Assembly: GCF_001296045.1 (NCBI RefSeq)
Contig: NZ_LJHS01000005.1
Location: 372,001-436,000, forward strand
Direction: 5' to 3'
DNA length: 64,000 nt
Source: Rhizobium sp. AAP43
GTDB lineage: Bacteria; Pseudomonadota; Alphaproteobacteria; Rhizobiales; Rhizobiaceae
Every line of letters begins with the position of its first letter. The stretch's first letter is position 1. A model generated the notes under the pieces. The model was given only the letters and a program-made list of their open reading frames with translations. It was not told the DNA's origin and did no database searches. This document shows, in pieces, positions 52,841 to 62,573 of the stretch. Position numbers and translations under genes: made by a program.

Positions 52841-54040
52841 TCAGCCCTTGGTCAGGACTGCAACGCCTGGCAGTTCCTTGCCTTCCATCCATTCGAGGAA
52901 GGCGCCACCTGCGGTCGACACATAGGAGAAGTCGTCTGCAACGCCTGCATGGTTCAGCGCTGAGACGGTGTCGCCACCGCCAGCAACCGAAACCAGCTTG
53001 CCAGCGCGTGTCTGCGTGGCGGCATGCTTGGCCGCGGACACGGTTGCCGTGTCGAAGGGTGCGATTTCAAATGCGCCGAGCGGTCCGTTCCAGACGAGCG
53101 TCGAGGCCTTCTCGATCCAGCCATTGATCAGTTCAACCGACTTCGGACCGACATCCAGCATCATGGCATCGGCAGGGATCGCGCCGATATCGACCGTTTC
53201 ATTGGCGGTATTGGCCTTGAACTCGCGGGCAACGACGCCGTCAACCGGCAGCACGATGGCGCAGCCGGCGGTCTTTGCCGTTTCCATGATCGCGCGGGCG
53301 GTGTCTGCAAGGTCGTGCTCGCACAGCGACTTGCCGACATCGATGCCTTGGGCGGCAATGAAGGTGTTGGCCATGCCCCCACCGATGACGAGTGCATCGA
53401 CCTTGGTCACGAGGTTGGACAGAAGATCGATCTTGGTCGAGACCTTGGCGCCGCCGACGATGGCAACGACCGGGCGCTCAGGCTGGCCGAGGCCCTTCTC
53501 CAGGGCTTCCAGCTCGGCCTGCATGGTGCGGCCGGCATAGGCGGGCAGATGGTGGGCGAGGCCCTCGGTCGAGGCATGAGCGCGGTGGGCGGCCGAGAAG
53601 GCGTCGTTGACGTAGAGGTCGCCGTTCTTTGCCAGTTCGGCGGTGAATTCTGGCGTGTTCTTTTCTTCGCCCTTGTGGAAGCGGGTGTTTTCCAGAAGCA
53701 GAATGTCACCGTTCTGCATGGCGGCGATGGCGTCGGCAGCCGGGGCGCCGATGCAATCGGAGGCGAAGGCGACATGCTGTCCGAGCACGGCTTCGACGGA
53801 TGGCGCAATCAGCGAGAGCGACTGGTCGGCAACCGGTTCACCCTTCGGACGACCAAAATGGGCAAGAAGAATGACCTTTGCGCCCTTCGCCGAGAGTTCC
53901 TTGATGGTCGGCGCGACGCGTTCGATGCGGGTTGTGTCCGAGACCTTGCCGTCTGTCATGGGAACATTGAGGTCGACGCGGACAAGCACGCGCTTGCCTG
54001 CGATGTCGGTGAGGTCGTCGAGTGTCTTGAAAGCCGGCAT
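52841..54040 (-). CDS. pgk: Phosphoglycerate kinase
   Basis: 399 residues from ATG at 54040, the usual length; the open frame to 54283 enters the antiporter. [22 protein letters not shown] and FHKGEEKN carry substrate contacts; [17 protein letters not shown] and the C-terminal [10 protein letters not shown] are nucleotide-binding. Makes ATP in glycolysis or consumes it in gluconeogenesis and carbon fixation. Weak ribosome site (GGGT). Lies 85 bases downstream of the antiporter gene on the same strand. Confidence 0.96.
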   Translation of the reverse strand: MPAFKTLDDLTDIAGKRVLVRVDLNVPMTDGKVSDTTRIERVAPTIKELSAKGAKVILLAHFGRPKGEPVADQSLSLIAPSVEAVLGQHVAFASDCIGAPAADAIAAMQNGDILLLENTRFHKGEEKNTPEFTAELAKNGDLYVNDAFSAAHRAHASTEGLAHHLPAYAGRTMQAELEALEKGLGQPERPVVAIVGGAKVSTKIDLLSNLVTKVDALVIGGGMANTFIAAQGIDVGKSLCEHDLADTARAIMETAKTAGCAIVLPVDGVVAREFKANTANETVDIGAIPADAMMLDVGPKSVELINGWIEKASTLVWNGPLGAFEIAPFDTATVSAAKHAATQTRAGKLVSVAGGGDTVSALNHAGVADDFSYVSTAGGAFLEWMEGKELPGVAVLTKG

Positions 54041-54125
54041 GGATATACCCGTCGTGAAAAGCTGTTGAATGGGGCTGACGGGCCGGACCTTACACCGCTG
54101 ATGTGACGGCGCAAGGCGCGGCGTC

Positions 54126-55997
54126 TCATTTTTCGGCCTGACGGGCCGCGCGTGCGAGTGCCCGTTTCTGGCGCAGGTGGTCGCGCACGGCATGGGCGAG
54201 TTCGCGGATATTGAGGAAGATCGGCCAGGTGGTTGCCGGTTCCACAGGTTCGAGCGAGACACCAACCGACGAGATGTGGCCATGCTCGTCGATATCGCGG
54301 ACGATCAGAACGATGGGGCCGAGACGGACGCGGTCTGCATAGTCTGCCCGTCCACCGACGCGCTGGGTCATCATTTCGGTCACCGTCTTGCCGCGCTCGG
54401 CATCGGAAATCGAGAGCGGGCCATAGGCTTCGTCGAGATTCTTGACCAGTGTCGCGGGCGAGATCGCGAAGGTGCCGAAGAATTCGCCGTCATCGTCTTC
54501 CACTGGCACTTCCGAGGCAAACAGCCGGTCGAGCAGTTTCGAGTAGCTCGGCGCGATGAAGAGATAGACCTGGTCATTCTCGCGCAGGCGGCCGGCATAC
54601 TGGTAGCGCATCGACTTACCGTCACGGATAACCAGCGAGGGCATGGCCCAGCGGGGAATGCGCTCACCGCGCAGGACGGGACTTCCAGCCACAACGCGGT
54701 AAGCGAGGAGTTCATGATTGGCGCTGCCGGGCAGATCGAGCTCGACCTTGTCGATCGCACCGATGCGGGGTGGGATGATGAGGCCGAGACGCTTGGCCAG
54801 CGGCTTGATCGTCCAGCCCTGAAGCACCAGCGAGATCATCACGACGATAAAGGCCGTGTTGAAGAAGACTTCACCATTTTCCATCTTGCCGATGACCGGC
54901 ACGATGCCGAGCAGGATCGACACGGCACCGCGCAGGCCGACCCAGGCGATGAAGCCCGTCTCGCGCTGGGTGAAGTCGTAAGGCAGCAGGCAGAGCCAGA
55001 TGGCGAGTGGCCGGGCGATGAACATCAGGAAGAGGGCGAGAAGGATCGCTGGCAGAAGGATGGCCGGGAACTGCGATGGCGTGGCCAGCAAACCGAGCAC
55101 AAGGAACATGACGATCTGGGCGAGCCAGGTCATGCCATCCTGAAAGCGGCTGATCGAAACGGTGGACGGCAGCTTGCGCGAGCCGGCATAGATGCCCGCG
55201 ACATAGACGGCGAGGAACCCACTGCCGCCGATCAGGCCTGTAAAGGAAAAGATCATCAGCGACAGCGCCAGCATGAAGATCGGGGCCAGACCTTGTTCTA
55301 TATGCATGCGGCGCAGAATGAAGACGATCAGCACGCCGCCGGCAAGGCCCATCACCAGGCCGATGCCCATATGCTCGATGAACAGCAGCAGGAGGTCGCC
55401 AGATATGCCTTCCGTGCCGCTGCCATTGGCGATCAGCTCAACGAGTGCGATGGCGAGGAAGATCGCCATCGGGTCATTGGTGCCCGATTCCACCTCGAGG
55501 GCTGAGCGCACCCGGTCACGGATGTTGATGCCGCCGATGCGCAGCAGGAAGAAGACAGCGGCCGCATCGGTTGAGGCGAGGATCGCACCGAGCAGAAAAC
55601 CTTCCGGATAGGTGAAGCCGAACAGGAGCGCCGCCGCCACCCCGACAAGGCCCGTGGTGAACAGAACGCCGAGGGTTGCCATGGTGAGGGCCGGGGCCGC
55701 CGCGAGCCGGAACGACTGCAGCGACGTGCCATAGCCCGAATCGAACAGAACCACGGCGAGCGCCAGTGAACCGATTACATAGGCGAGGCCGAAATTGTCG
55801 AAACGGATGCCGAGACCATCGACCCCGGCACCAAGTCCGATGCTCAGGAAGAGAAGAAGAAGGGGCGCACCGAAGCGAAAGGCGATGAGGCTCGAAAAGG
55901 CCGCCAGAAGCACAAGTGCTGTAGCAACCAGTGTGACTGCATAAAACGCATCCAATACCTTGCCCTCATACCCCCGGTGCCGAAGAACGGCACCCAT
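54126..55997 (-). CDS. K+/H+ antiporter with RCK_C and CorC-like regulatory domains
   Basis: 623 residues if ATG at 55997 is used; a TTG at 55955 ([10 protein letters not shown]) is a good alternative, because the first 14 residues are not hydrophobic. The membrane part is a CPA1 exchanger with about 12 helices ([35 protein letters not shown] with the transport Asp). The cytoplasmic part has an RCK_C/TrkA-C domain (about 405-485, [17 protein letters not shown]) and a CorC_HlyC transporter-associated domain (about 495-580). Controls cytoplasmic K+ and pH. Its position inside the fba-pgk-gap-tkt group is not obviously linked to metabolism. Confidence 0.88.
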   Translation of the reverse strand: MGAVLRHRGYEGKVLDAFYAVTLVATALVLLAAFSSLIAFRFGAPLLLLFLSIGLGAGVDGLGIRFDNFGLAYVIGSLALAVVLFDSGYGTSLQSFRLAAAPALTMATLGVLFTTGLVGVAAALLFGFTYPEGFLLGAILASTDAAAVFFLLRIGGINIRDRVRSALEVESGTNDPMAIFLAIALVELIANGSGTEGISGDLLLLFIEHMGIGLVMGLAGGVLIVFILRRMHIEQGLAPIFMLALSLMIFSFTGLIGGSGFLAVYVAGIYAGSRKLPSTVSISRFQDGMTWLAQIVMFLVLGLLATPSQFPAILLPAILLALFLMFIARPLAIWLCLLPYDFTQRETGFIAWVGLRGAVSILLGIVPVIGKMENGEVFFNTAFIVVMISLVLQGWTIKPLAKRLGLIIPPRIGAIDKVELDLPGSANHELLAYRVVAGSPVLRGERIPRWAMPSLVIRDGKSMRYQYAGRLRENDQVYLFIAPSYSKLLDRLFASEVPVEDDDGEFFGTFAISPATLVKNLDEAYGPLSISDAERGKTVTEMMTQRVGGRADYADRVRLGPIVLIVRDIDEHGHISSVGVSLEPVEPATTWPIFLNIRELAHAVRDHLRQKRALARAARQAEK

Positions 55998-56514
55998 ACC
56001 CCACCACTCACTCCAGCCCCCAGAGCCGGAATACCCACATGCCTCGCTAGAGGCGCTTTAAGATGGCGGTGTCATTTACCCCTGCCGAATGGCTCGGAGA
56101 CTATCAGAGACGATCATGATGATACTTGGGCGAATTCAAATCTTTTCATCGGCCGGGGCAAAATAATTTCGGCGCCATTTCCGGTCGGGCCGGTCGCCGA
56201 ATACAGGCCGTGCCAAATTGGTCCTCCGCAATGGTCGACAGCGCCGGAGAAGCGCCGATCCACTTGCTATTGATGGGATCGCACGCCTTGGCGGATCTTT
56301 GCCGGGACGCATGGCCCAACACCGCTCGCTCCACGTTTACCCTTTGCCCGACTAAAGGGGCTTGCTACTCGAAATCGAATTTCTGCACGTTGAAGTGTCG
56401 TCTTGGTTGTGGAAACATGATCGTGTCGGAGCAGTTCCGGCGCATGGCTCAAAGACTTCCACACTCGGACAACCGTTGGACGTCGATCTCCCAAGAGATC
56501 GCGAAGGAGGACAC
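55998..56514. other. Intergenic region upstream of the orphan secreted protein
   Basis: About 517 bases without a gene I can support, unusually long for this window. It separates the antiporter (minus) and the secreted protein (plus) and should hold both promoters. A plus-strand open frame at 56126-56524 has no ribosome site or recognisable domain and is not accepted. Confidence 0.5.
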
Positions 56515-58056
56515 ATGTCATTGAATCATCTTCATATTCCTGAACGTACTCGCACTGATGGCCAGGCTGCGGCGGCGAAAGTGCCAGGGCGGGTCCGCCG
56601 TGGTCTCGGGCGGATGGCACTCGCGACACTGGCGCTTGGTTTTGCCGCATGGAGCGGGCAAGCCATGGCGCAATCCGCCTCCGAACAGGCCATGTCGAAG
56701 CTTACGGCGCAATGGTACAATGCCGTTGTCAACGGGCTGAACCTCGACAGCAGCAAGTTCCAGCTGATGCAGGCGAATACCGCCTTCGGCACGACCTCGG
56801 ATTCCGTTTGGGCCTTCTTCGATGCGATGCCGCCGCAAAGCGTCAGCAATTTTTACGAGCCGAGCCGGGTCAACAGCTTCGCGCAGACCTATGGAGCGGT
56901 GATCAACAATCTCGTGCCGCAGGTCAGCAACGATCTGCAGAAGCTGCTTGCGGACAAGTATGTCGCCTGGGAGACCTATGCCTCGGATCCGAAGAATCTG
57001 CCAAACCCGCTTCCCAAGGACAAGAACGGCTATCCGGATTTCGTCCAGGTGCGGGTGACGCAATATCTCACCTGGGGGCTGATGAATGGCCTGGATACCA
57101 ATACACTGAATGCCGGACGTACGCTTCTGCAGCAGACGGACATCATCTCGACGGCGATTACCCAGTGGGTGGCGGCCAACGGCCAATTTGCCTATACGGC
57201 ATCGATAGGCGACGTCCAGAACCAGGTTAACCAGGGGCGGGCGCGTTCGGCTTCGCTGGACAGCACCACCACGTCGTCTGACGTCAGCCAGTCCTGGGCC
57301 AAGGTGGCGGCAGAGGGCGTGTGGGATATTTTCGGCGGTGAAGCCGAATCCAGCTGGTCGCAATTCACCTCCAGCCTGACCAATGAAAAGGTGCAGATCA
57401 ATGCGACCTTCCAGAAGGTCGCGACCGTGCTTGGCGGACCCTACGCCACCTCGGCGTCGACCAATCCGGACCTGGTGAACTATTCACCCTGGTACAATGG
57501 CGCAGCGCTGAAGACGGCGCAGGAGAACAACAACAACATCGTTTGGAAGCATGGTGCACCGACCTGGGACCAGACCTTTGGCGGTGACGGCAACATGCAG
57601 CGCGTGGTGCAGGGGCTGATCGTCGTCGATGGCGTGACGATCACCATGACCTCGAGCTATTCCGTCGCCCAGGAAGATCGCGAAAATGTGCAGCACGAAT
57701 TTGCCGCCGGCTTCTTTCCGTTCTTTGGCGTCGAGGGTGAGGGCGGATGGTCGAATGACGTGACCTTCAACGATGACGGCACTTTTACCGCAGTCAGTAC
57801 CTCACCGGTCGGCAATCCGCAGATCCTTGGCGTTCTCGTGGAAAGCATCAATGATGCCTTGTCGACGGAGATCGGCGTCGACTTCCAGATGACGTCAGCG
57901 GTTGGCGGCGGATGCGCCCAGATCCCCAACGGTGTCATCGGGCAGTGCATGCTTGGGGACGGCACCCAGCTGCCGCGGACAAATTGCCCGGCCTGCTGCG
58001 CACATCGCACGGCGCTGACCTGGATCGGCGGCGGTAATGCAGTCGCCTGCCAGTAA
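56515..58056 (+). CDS. Orphan secreted protein of unknown function
   Basis: 513 residues from ATG at 56515; AGGAGG lies 5 bases upstream, while the open frame to 56362 lacks a site. The N-terminus has an RR pair (VRRGLGRMALATLALGF) and a hydrophobic core ending in QAMAQ, so it is exported, with Sec more likely than Tat. The mature part is Ser/Thr/Asn-rich with no membrane helix. Recognisable blocks: WYNAVVNGL, SDVSQSWAKVAAEGVWDIFGG, SPWYNGAALKTAQENNNN, FGGDGNMQRVVQGLIVVDGV and AGFFPFFGVEGEGGWS. The last 55 residues carry six Cys, two in a CPACC motif, so disulfides or metal binding are possible. I recall broadly similar wording in secreted fungal proteins but cannot verify it. No neighbour explains it; an intrinsic terminator follows. 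Confidence 0.72.
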   Translation: MSLNHLHIPERTRTDGQAAAAKVPGRVRRGLGRMALATLALGFAAWSGQAMAQSASEQAMSKLTAQWYNAVVNGLNLDSSKFQLMQANTAFGTTSDSVWAFFDAMPPQSVSNFYEPSRVNSFAQTYGAVINNLVPQVSNDLQKLLADKYVAWETYASDPKNLPNPLPKDKNGYPDFVQVRVTQYLTWGLMNGLDTNTLNAGRTLLQQTDIISTAITQWVAANGQFAYTASIGDVQNQVNQGRARSASLDSTTTSSDVSQSWAKVAAEGVWDIFGGEAESSWSQFTSSLTNEKVQINATFQKVATVLGGPYATSASTNPDLVNYSPWYNGAALKTAQENNNNIVWKHGAPTWDQTFGGDGNMQRVVQGLIVVDGVTITMTSSYSVAQEDRENVQHEFAAGFFPFFGVEGEGGWSNDVTFNDDGTFTAVSTSPVGNPQILGVLVESINDALSTEIGVDFQMTSAVGGGCAQIPNGVIGQCMLGDGTQLPRTNCPACCAHRTALTWIGGGNAVACQ

Positions 58057-58078
58057 GCTTGGTCGTCGGTAGAAACAG

Positions 58079-58104
58079 AAAAGCCGCCCGGAAGGGCGGC
58101 TTTT
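58079..58104. terminator. Bidirectional intrinsic terminator
   Basis: 11-bp stem AAAAGCCGCCC/GGGCGGCTTTT around loop GGAA, between the convergent secreted-protein and gap genes. Confidence 0.92.
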
Positions 58105-58127
58105 CGCATCTCGCGTGAAGCGACGGA

Positions 58128-59138
58128 TCAGATCAGCTTGGCGAGCGCCACTGCCGTGTCCGACATGCGGTTGGAGAAACCCCACTCGTTGTCGTACCAG
58201 GTCAGGATGCGGACGAAGTTGCCTTCGAGCACCTTGGTCTGGTCGAGCGCGAAGATCGAGGAGTGGCTGTCGTGGTTGAAGTCACGGCTGACCAGCGGCT
58301 CGTCAGTGTAGCCGAGGATGCCCTTCAGCGCGCCGTTCGAGGCGGCGATGATGGCGTCGTTGATTTCCTGAACCGTGGTGTTCCGCTTGGCGACGAACTT
58401 GAAGTCGACGACCGAGACGTTCGGGGTCGGCACGCGGATCGAGGTGCCGTCCAGCTTGCCCTTGAGGTGCGGCAGGACCAGGCCAACGGCCTTGGCAGCG
58501 CCGGTCGAGGTCGGGATCATGGACAGGGCTGCAGCGCGGGCGCGGTACAGATCCTTGTGCATGGTGTCGAGCGTCGGCTGGTCACCGGTGTAGGAGTGGA
58601 TCGTGGTCATGAAGCCGTGGTCGATGCCTACGGCGTCATCCAGCGTCTTGACGACAGGAACCAGGCAGTTCGTCGTGCAGGAGGCGTTGGAGATGACCAG
58701 GTGGTCCTTGGTCAGCTGGTCGTGGTTGACGCCGAAGACGACCGTCAGGTCGGCGCCGTCAGCCGGAGCGGAGACGATGACGCGCTTTGCGCCAGCCTGG
58801 AGGTGAAGCGCGGCCTTGTCACGCGAGGTGAAGATGCCGGTGCATTCCATGGCGATGTCGACGCCGAGTTCTGCGTGCGGCAGCGTTGCCGGATCCTTGA
58901 TCGCGGTGACCTTGATCGGCTTGCCGCCGTCGATGATGATCGTGTCGCCTTCGACCTTGACCGTGGCCGGGAACTTGCCGTGGATGGAATCGTAGCGCAG
59001 CAGATGCGCATTGGTTTCGACCGGGCCGAGATCGTTGATCGCGACGACTTCGATGTCGGTGCGGCCGGATTCGACGATGGCGCGCAGAACGTTACGTCCG
59101 ATACGGCCAAAGCCGTTGATGGCAACTTTCACAGTCAT
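58128..59138 (-). CDS. gap: Glyceraldehyde-3-phosphate dehydrogenase
   Basis: 336 residues from ATG at 59138, with GGGAG 8-9 bases upstream; the open frame to 59303 enters tkt. [17 protein letters not shown] is the NAD-binding motif, [13 protein letters not shown] holds the catalytic Cys, and the body ([26 protein letters not shown]) is complete. Oxidative phosphorylation of glyceraldehyde-3-phosphate, reversible. Operon with tkt (76-base gap). Confidence 0.97.
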   Translation of the reverse strand: MTVKVAINGFGRIGRNVLRAIVESGRTDIEVVAINDLGPVETNAHLLRYDSIHGKFPATVKVEGDTIIIDGGKPIKVTAIKDPATLPHAELGVDIAMECTGIFTSRDKAALHLQAGAKRVIVSAPADGADLTVVFGVNHDQLTKDHLVISNASCTTNCLVPVVKTLDDAVGIDHGFMTTIHSYTGDQPTLDTMHKDLYRARAAALSMIPTSTGAAKAVGLVLPHLKGKLDGTSIRVPTPNVSVVDFKFVAKRNTTVQEINDAIIAASNGALKGILGYTDEPLVSRDFNHDSHSSIFALDQTKVLEGNFVRILTWYDNEWGFSNRMSDTAVALAKLI

Positions 59139-59214
59139 GAATACACTCCCGAATTGAATAGATGGCTTAAGAGGCAAGTCAGGGCGCCCCGGGGGACGCC
59201 CTGGCGGGATGGTG

Positions 59215-61197
59215 TCAGGCAAGCTTTGCTTCGGCCGCCGCAACGACGGCGTCCGAGGTGATGCCGAAATGCTTGTAAAGTTCCTTGGCCGGGCCAGAAG
59301 CACCGAAGGACTTCATACCGATGAATGTGCCGGTGGAACCGATGATCGCGTCCCACCCCATGCGGATGCCGGCTTCAACGGCGATCTTGACCGGTGCTTT
59401 GCCGATAATCGCTTCCTGATAGGCGGCATCCTGCTCGAAGAAGAGCTCGAAGCAGGGCACGGAAACGACGCGGGCGGAAATGCCCTTGGCTTCCAGCTGC
59501 TGCTGGGCCTTGATCGCGATTTCCACTTCGGAGCCTGAGGCGAAGATCGAGACCTTGGCGTCGCTGGCCGAGATCAGCTCATAGGCGCCCTTGGCGCAGA
59601 GGTTGCTTTCTTCGTATTCCGTGCGGGCCGGGATCAGGTTCTGGCGGGTCAGGGCGATGCCGGACGGGCGATCCTTATGTTCGAGCGCAACCTGCCAGCA
59701 CTCGACGGTTTCCGTCGCATCTGCCGGTCGGAACATCATCAGGTTCGGGATGGCACGCAGCGCTGCCATGTGCTCGACCGGCTGGTGGGTCGGGCCGTCT
59801 TCGCCAAGACCGATGGAATCATGGGTCAGGACGTGGATGACGCGGATGCCCATCAGGGCCGCCAGACGGATCGACGGACGGCAATAGTCCGAGAAGATCA
59901 GGAAGCCGCCGGAATACGGGATCAGACCGCCATGCAGCGCGATGCCGTTCATGGCGGCTGCCATGCCGTGCTCGCGGATCCCGTAATGGAGGTAGCGGCC
60001 GGAGAAGTCGGTCGGGGTGATCGACTTGGTCTGGCTCGTCTTGGTGTTGTTCGAGCCGGTCAGGTCGGCAGAACCGCCGAGCGTTTCGGCAACAACGCCG
60101 TTGATCACTTCCAGCGCATCCTCGGAGGCCTTGCGGGTGGCGATGTTCGGCTTGGTTTCGGCCAGCTTCTTCTTGTAGGCGTCGATGGCACCGGACAGGG
60201 TGCCCGGCAGATCACCGGCGAAGCGGCGGTTGAATTCCGTGCGCTTGTCGGCATCGGCGGCAGCGAGGCGCGCTTCCCAGTCCTTGCGGATCTTGGTGGA
60301 GCGCAGACCAGACAGGCGCCAGGCGTCGAGCACGTCGGCCGGGATCGAGAAGGCTTCGTCGGCCCAGCCAAGCGCCTTGCGGGTGGCGGCGATCTCATCG
60401 GCGCCGAGCGGCGAGCCGTGAACCTTGTGAGTGCCGGCCTTGTTCGGCGAACCGAAGCCGATCACGGTCTTGGCCGCGATCATTGTCGGCTTGTCGGAGG
60501 CCTTGGCGGTCTCGATGGCAGCGGCAATGGCCTCCGGATCGTGACCATCGATGGCAATGGTGTTCCAGCCGGCCGAACGGAAGCGGGCATGCTGGTCGGT
60601 CGAGTCGGCGAGCGAGACGGCACCGTCGATCGAAATGCCGTTGTCATCCCAGAAGACGATCAGCTTGTTGAGCTTAAGGTGGCCGGCAAGCGTGATCGCT
60701 TCCTGGCTGATGCCTTCCATGAGGCAACCGTCACCGGCAAGCACATAGGTGTAATGGTTCTGCAGCTCGGAACCGAATTCATTGCCGAGCTTCTTTTCGG
60801 CGAGGGCCATGCCGACGGCGGTCGCAATGCCCTGGCCGAGCGGACCGGTGGTCGTCTCGATGCCGGAGGCGTGACCATATTCCGGGTGGCCGGCGGTCTT
60901 GGCGCCCAGCTGGCGGAAGGCCTTGATGTCGTCGATCGTCATGTCCTCATATCCTGTGAGATAGAGGAGCGAATAGATCAGCATCGAACCATGGCCGGCC
61001 GACAGCACGAAACGATCGCGGTCAGGCCAGAGCGGGTTCTTCGGGTCGAAGCTCAGATAGCGGGTGAAGAGGACAGTCGCGACATCGGCGCAGCCCATTG
61101 GCATGCCGGGGTGACCAGAATTGGCCTTTTCCACTGCATCCATGGCAAGGAAACGGATCGCATTTGCCATCCGCTGATGTTTTTCGGGAGAAATCAT
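59215..61197 (-). CDS. tkt: Transketolase
   Basis: 660 residues from ATG at 61197, matching the family; the open frame reaches 61230. Thiamine diphosphate motif [13 protein letters not shown] ending in N at the Mg site region (WDDNGISID), N-terminal [12 protein letters not shown], pyrimidine-domain [19 protein letters not shown], and [17 protein letters not shown] are all present. Transfers two-carbon units in the pentose phosphate and Calvin-type routes. First gene of tkt-gap. The 341 bases upstream are shared with the DUF4164-zapA unit. Confidence 0.97.
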   Translation of the reverse strand: MISPEKHQRMANAIRFLAMDAVEKANSGHPGMPMGCADVATVLFTRYLSFDPKNPLWPDRDRFVLSAGHGSMLIYSLLYLTGYEDMTIDDIKAFRQLGAKTAGHPEYGHASGIETTTGPLGQGIATAVGMALAEKKLGNEFGSELQNHYTYVLAGDGCLMEGISQEAITLAGHLKLNKLIVFWDDNGISIDGAVSLADSTDQHARFRSAGWNTIAIDGHDPEAIAAAIETAKASDKPTMIAAKTVIGFGSPNKAGTHKVHGSPLGADEIAATRKALGWADEAFSIPADVLDAWRLSGLRSTKIRKDWEARLAAADADKRTEFNRRFAGDLPGTLSGAIDAYKKKLAETKPNIATRKASEDALEVINGVVAETLGGSADLTGSNNTKTSQTKSITPTDFSGRYLHYGIREHGMAAAMNGIALHGGLIPYSGGFLIFSDYCRPSIRLAALMGIRVIHVLTHDSIGLGEDGPTHQPVEHMAALRAIPNLMMFRPADATETVECWQVALEHKDRPSGIALTRQNLIPARTEYEESNLCAKGAYELISASDAKVSIFASGSEVEIAIKAQQQLEAKGISARVVSVPCFELFFEQDAAYQEAIIGKAPVKIAVEAGIRMGWDAIIGSTGTFIGMKSFGASGPAKELYKHFGITSDAVVAAAEAKLA

Positions 61198-61538
61198 GGC
61201 TTTTCCGCTTGTTCCGGGGCTGCGAGACACGGCCTGTCATGGCAGGCCGTCTGAACGGGGCTGATCCTTATCAGGTGCATCGCGCAAGTCAACAAAAGCC
61301 CCAGCGTGTGGGCATTTGTGAGGCGCAAAAAGCATGACCTGCCTCTTCTCTGTGCATGGCGAGATTTCTTTCACCGATCAGATGATCCACCCAAATATTC
61401 CACAGAATTGGCTGGTATCGCAGACGGGCGGTTTATTGACGCACGGCAATCACGGGGCTTACTGTCCCGGCAAGATCGACGCCTGGGGCGACAACGATTC
61501 GTCTGGCGCAACAAGAATAACGGGACTGGGGCGAGACA
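61198..61538. other. Divergent control region between tkt and DUF4164-zapA
   Basis: 341 bases with no gene. A possible promoter toward zapA is TTGACG at 61436-61441 and TTACTG at 61459-61464, 17 bases apart; the -10 match is poor. Nothing else recognised. Confidence 0.35.
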
Positions 61539-61811
61539 ATGCCGACGGACAATCCGGTCGATGCCGCGCTGAACGCGCTTCGTCAGGCGGTGGCCGGGCT
61601 AGAGAATGCCGTGGACATGCGTTTCGAAGCCGAGCGCGAGGGCCGCGAAGTCGAGGGTGAAGTGCGCCGGGTGCATGCGGATCGCTCGCAGCTGGCGCAT
61701 GAGCTGGATGAGTCCCAGTTCCGGGCGAACCGGCTGGAAGAAGTCAATCGCGAGGTTTCGCGCCGTCTCGTGACGGCCATGGAAACGATCCGGGCCGTGT
61801 TGGACCGGTGA
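61539..61811 (+). CDS. DUF4164 coiled-coil protein
   Basis: 90 residues; GGGGCGAG precedes ATG at 61539. Nearly all helical and heptad-like: LEQAVAGLENAVDMRFEAE-type N-terminus (RQAVAGLENAVDMRFEAERE), then RSQLAHELDESQFRANRLEEV and SRRLVTAMETIRAVL. DUF4164 genes sit directly before zapA in Rhizobiales, which suggests a cell-division link, but the function is unknown. Confidence 0.88.
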   Translation: MPTDNPVDAALNALRQAVAGLENAVDMRFEAEREGREVEGEVRRVHADRSQLAHELDESQFRANRLEEVNREVSRRLVTAMETIRAVLDR

Positions 61812-61816
61812 TCCGC

Positions 61817-61838
61817 GACTGCCATATGTGCGGCAGTC
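61817..61838 (+). repeat. Hairpin between DUF4164 and zapA
   Basis: GACTGCC (61817-61823) and GGCAGTC (61832-61838) form a 7-bp stem with an 8-base loop and no T run. It may be an RNA processing or stabilising element inside the transcript. Confidence 0.4.
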
Positions 61839-61893
61839 AGTGTTGGAGGGGCGGTGCCACGGTGCCGCTTTTGATTGAAGAGTTGGATTGCCG

Positions 61894-62277
61894 ATGGCCC
61901 AGGTAACAGTCACGATAGACGGCAAGGCCTATCGCATGGCCTGTGAAGAGGGGCAGGAAGAGCACCTCACGACACTTGCCGGACAGTTCGATCGTTATGT
62001 CAGCCATTTGAAGGGGCAATTCGGCGAAATCGGTGACCTCAGGCTGACGGTGATGTCCGGCATCATGGTCATGGACGAATTGTCCGAGGTCAATCGGCGG
62101 TTGGCAGCGGCGGAGGCCGAGCTTGCCGCTTTCCGCGACGGTCGAGATACCGTGTTGACAGGTGCTGTGCAGCGTGACCAGCAGGTGGCGCGTGCGGTCG
62201 CCGAACTTGCGGACAGATTGAACGGCATCACCCGCAAGCTCACCCAGCGTCCTGTCGCGACCGCTCAGGAAAACTGA
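61894..62277 (+). CDS. zapA: Cell division protein ZapA
   Basis: 127 residues from ATG at 61894 (a TTG at 61888 is the alternative). Begins MAQVTVTIDGKAYRMACEEG, the ZapA strand-turn-strand, then EEHLTTLAGQFDRYVSHLKG and the coiled coil MDELSEVNRRLAAAEAELA. ZapA crosslinks FtsZ filaments at the division ring. Followed by 6S RNA, an order seen in many proteobacteria. Confidence 0.93.
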   Translation: MAQVTVTIDGKAYRMACEEGQEEHLTTLAGQFDRYVSHLKGQFGEIGDLRLTVMSGIMVMDELSEVNRRLAAAEAELAAFRDGRDTVLTGAVQRDQQVARAVAELADRLNGITRKLTQRPVATAQEN

Positions 62278-62314
62278 TCAAGGAATTGTCACGCGGGTCT
62301 GGCGCGACGCAGGC

Positions 62315-62470
62315 GAAGCGCCTATATCTCTCAAGCGGTCTGCGCCTCTCGACAGGAACCACAATCCCTGGGGCCATACTCGATCCAAAGGGAGCTGTCC
62401 CTGACCAGGCCCGTGGGCTTGGACATATGGCGCCCACCTACGTTTGTAGGCACCCAGGATCGTAAATCTC
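62315..62470 (+). ncRNA. ssrS: 6S RNA
   Basis: Lies directly after zapA, the usual place. The sequence can fold into the rod with internal bubble typical of 6S RNA: CGCCTATAT near 62320 with ATATGGCG near 62424, CAAGC at 62332 with GCTTG at 62417, and a central GACAGG/CCTGACC region around the ACTCGATCC stretch. 6S RNA mimics an open promoter and holds sigma-70 RNA polymerase. The ends are approximate. Confidence 0.72.
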
Positions 62471-62518
62471 CATCGGTTGCCGTGGATCGCACTTTTACCT
62501 CTTCATCCGCATTCAACG

Positions 62519-62556
62519 AAAAAGCCGCCGCGATCGCTCGCGACGGCTTTTCGTTT
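62519..62556. terminator. Bidirectional intrinsic terminator
   Basis: Stem AAAAGCCG(C)CGCGA/TCGCG(A)CGGCTTTT with loop TCGC; the mismatch pairs as G-U in the minus-strand transcript. It ends the chemoreceptor gene (minus) and probably zapA-ssrS read-through (plus). Confidence 0.85.
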
Positions 62557-62573
62557 TGCGACCTCAGCGAGGC

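Noticed and set aside
56126..56524. 132-residue plus-strand open frame in the long gap before the secreted protein
   Set aside because: No ribosome site, no domain, and it runs past the well-supported start of the next gene.
59677..61254. 525-residue open frame antisense to tkt
   Set aside because: Shadow of transketolase; no signal or domain supports it.
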